Source: Frankia sp. (lineage in GTDB: Bacteria > Actinomycetota > Actinomycetes > Frankiales > Frankiaceae). From it: a stretch of DNA of 7,326 nt. Positions 6,141 to 7,326 of this stretch are shown here, piece after piece. The stretch covers positions 1-7,326 of the forward strand of contig JADGHD010000246.1 in the NCBI GenBank assembly GCA_019689615.1, read 5' to 3'. Each line of letters opens with the position of its first letter. Within the stretch, counting starts at the first letter, position 1. The notes below the pieces were generated by a model. It was not told the DNA's origin. It saw nothing but the letters and a program-made list of their open reading frames with translations, and ran no database searches. Made by a program: the position numbers and the translations under genes.

Positions 6141-7326
6141 CCAACGACCCGCGGGCCACCCGCGCCGGACGCCTGGCCGTCTCCCGGCGCCGCCGGGAGG
6201 CCAGCCTGCCCGCCGCCAACTGGCCGCGCCGCTACGGCAGCCGCGAGCCGGCCGCGGGCCCGGCGGCGCCGCCGGCCGGGCACGACACCGTCCCGCCGGG
6301 GTCCGTGCCGGTCAGCGCGATCATCCTCGCCCGGGACGAGCAGGTGAACATCGACCGGGCGGTCCGCTCGGCCGGCTGGTGCGAGCAGGTGGTCGTCGTC
6401 GACTCCGGCTCGACCGACGCCACCCGCCAGATCGCCCGCGCCGCCGGCGCCGAGGTGTGGGAGCAGCCGTGGCGCGGCTTCGCCGCCCAGCGGGAGTGGG
6501 CGATGCGCGCGCCGGGCATCCGGCACGACTGGGTGTTCTTCCTGGACGCCGACGAGTGGGTGCCGGTGGACCTGGCGGCCGAGATCGCCGCCCGGCTGGG
6601 GACCGAGGAGGCCGCCGGCTACACCCAGCGGCGCCGGCTGGTCTTCCTCGGCCGCTGGATCGCGCACTGCGGCTGGTACTCGAACAGCTGGCAGGCCCGG
6701 CTGCTGGACCGGCGGCGCGCGTCGTTCGCCGACGCCGAGGAGTACGGCGAGCGGGCCTCGGTCGACGGACCGGTTCGCCGGCTGGCCGCCGACCTGGTCG
6801 ACGAGGACGGCAAGGGCCTGGCCGACTGGCTGCGCAAGCACGTCCGCTACGCCGAGCTGGAGGCGGCCCGCCGGCTGGCCGTCGCCGCCGCGGGGGCCGG
6901 GGACGGTCCCCCGCCCGGGCCGCTGCGGGGCGCGCTGGCGGCGGCCAGGGCCGCGGTGCGCGAGCGCGCCCGCTCCACCCGGCCGCTGACCCGCACGCTG
7001 GCGAAGGAGGTCGTGCTTCCGCTGCTCCCCGCCCGCCCGCTGGCGATCTTCGTCTACATGTACGCCCTGCGGCAGGGCTGGCGGGACGGCCGGGCCGGCC
7101 TGGCGTTCTGCCTCTACCACGCCTGGTACGCGCTGACCGTCGAGCAGTTGGTCCGGTCGATGCGCGTCGCCGGTGCCGGCGCCGCGCAGGTGGCGGCTGG
7201 CGGGCAGGCGGCGGCCGCGCCGGCCCCGGGCGGCCAGGCCCCGGTCGTGGCCGGCCTGCCCACCCAGCGCGAGCCGGCCGACGCGCGGATCGAGCCGGGG
7301 CGGGCCCAGGCGGGCGGGGACGCGCG
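6137..7326 (+). CDS. Glycosyltransferase family 2, WaaE-like, 3' end outside the window
   Basis: At least 396 residues are encoded, with no stop before the right edge. The GT-A core begins at VPVSAIILARDEQVNIDRAV (57-76) and continues with EQVVVVDSGSTDATRQIA (83-100), AEVWEQPWRGFAAQREWAM (105-123) and DWVFFLDADEWV (131-142), whose D137-A-D139 is the metal-binding DxD. This set of motifs is that of the beta-1,4-glucosyltransferase/WaaE-like GT2 group, known in LPS-core and other surface glycan synthesis; the donor sugar here is not determined. A hydrophobic segment around 299-336, interrupted by charged residues, suits membrane association, as in relatives. Unusual extras are a 57-residue Arg/Ala/Pro-rich N-terminal extension and an Ala/Gly/Pro-rich tail from about 345 to the edge. 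The start is supported by a GGAGG site (6125-6129, 7-base gap) and the ATGA overlap with the previous gene, although some relatives would begin nearer the core. Confidence 0.9.
   Translation, partial: MTNDPRATRAGRLAVSRRRREASLPAANWPRRYGSREPAAGPAAPPAGHDTVPPGSVPVSAIILARDEQVNIDRAVRSAGWCEQVVVVDSGSTDATRQIARAAGAEVWEQPWRGFAAQREWAMRAPGIRHDWVFFLDADEWVPVDLAAEIAARLGTEEAAGYTQRRRLVFLGRWIAHCGWYSNSWQARLLDRRRASFADAEEYGERASVDGPVRRLAADLVDEDGKGLADWLRKHVRYAELEAARRLAVAAAGAGDGPPPGPLRGALAAARAAVRERARSTRPLTRTLAKEVVLPLLPARPLAIFVYMYALRQGWRDGRAGLAFCLYHAWYALTVEQLVRSMRVAGAGAAQVAAGGQAAAAPAPGGQAPVVAGLPTQREPADARIEPGRAQAGGDA

Noticed and set aside
6011..7120. Minus-strand open frame of 369 codons opposite the last GT2 gene
   Set aside because: The plus strand has a complete set of WaaE-like motifs, a ribosome binding site and an overlap junction; the antisense peptide is low-complexity with no recognisable domain.
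1..7326. tRNA, rRNA, riboswitch, insertion sequence or attachment site
   Set aside because: No stretch showed the conserved loops, terminal inverted repeats or transposase motifs that would support any of these; nearly all of the window is accounted for by the glycan genes.

Overview
The window is very GC-rich DNA with strongly G/C-ending codons and tightly packed, overlapping plus-strand genes. This suggests a high-GC actinomycete. A Frankia-like or related filamentous genus is my guess, based on the compositional extreme and on the long Ala/Pro/Gly-rich tails of otherwise ordinary enzymes. The species cannot be fixed from the sequence alone.

Layout: bases 1-321 hold no gene I can name. They contain a low-complexity Ala/Pro-rich stretch (1-240) and an AT-richer leader (about 241-305). 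From 322 to the window end runs one plus-strand cassette of glycan-building enzymes. In order these are a WbuB-like family 4 glycosyltransferase (322-2016), an atypical SDR-type NAD(P)-dependent epimerase/dehydratase (2013-3013, frame broken by an 88-base pure G/C block), a family 2 glycosyltransferase of the WbbL/rhamnosyltransferase type (from 3010), an FkbM-type methyltransferase (3991-5028, in the same open frame as the preceding GT2), a second family 4 glycosyltransferase (5025-6140), and a WaaE-like family 2 glycosyltransferase (6137 to beyond the window end). The clear gene junctions (2013, 3010, 5025, 6137) are ATGA overlaps of 4 bases, so the set is almost certainly one translationally coupled operon.

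How they could work together: four different glycosyltransferases, one nucleotide-sugar or sugar-modifying SDR and one O-methyltransferase fit assembly and methylation of a cell-surface or exported oligosaccharide or polysaccharide. No flippase, polymerase, ABC exporter or priming transferase lies inside the window, so export and the product structure cannot be read from here.

The points most worth checking are: (1) the same-frame GT2/FkbM pair, which could be a true fusion or an apparent one caused by a single-base error in a C6 tract; (2) the 88-base A/T-free block that breaks the SDR gene; (3) a seven-copy, 7-residue (21-bp) repeat in the C-terminal tail of the first glycosyltransferase; and (4) an exact in-frame 30-bp tandem duplication inside that enzyme's catalytic part. 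I see no RNA genes, insertion sequences or CRISPR array, and I do not claim a wholly new system here.
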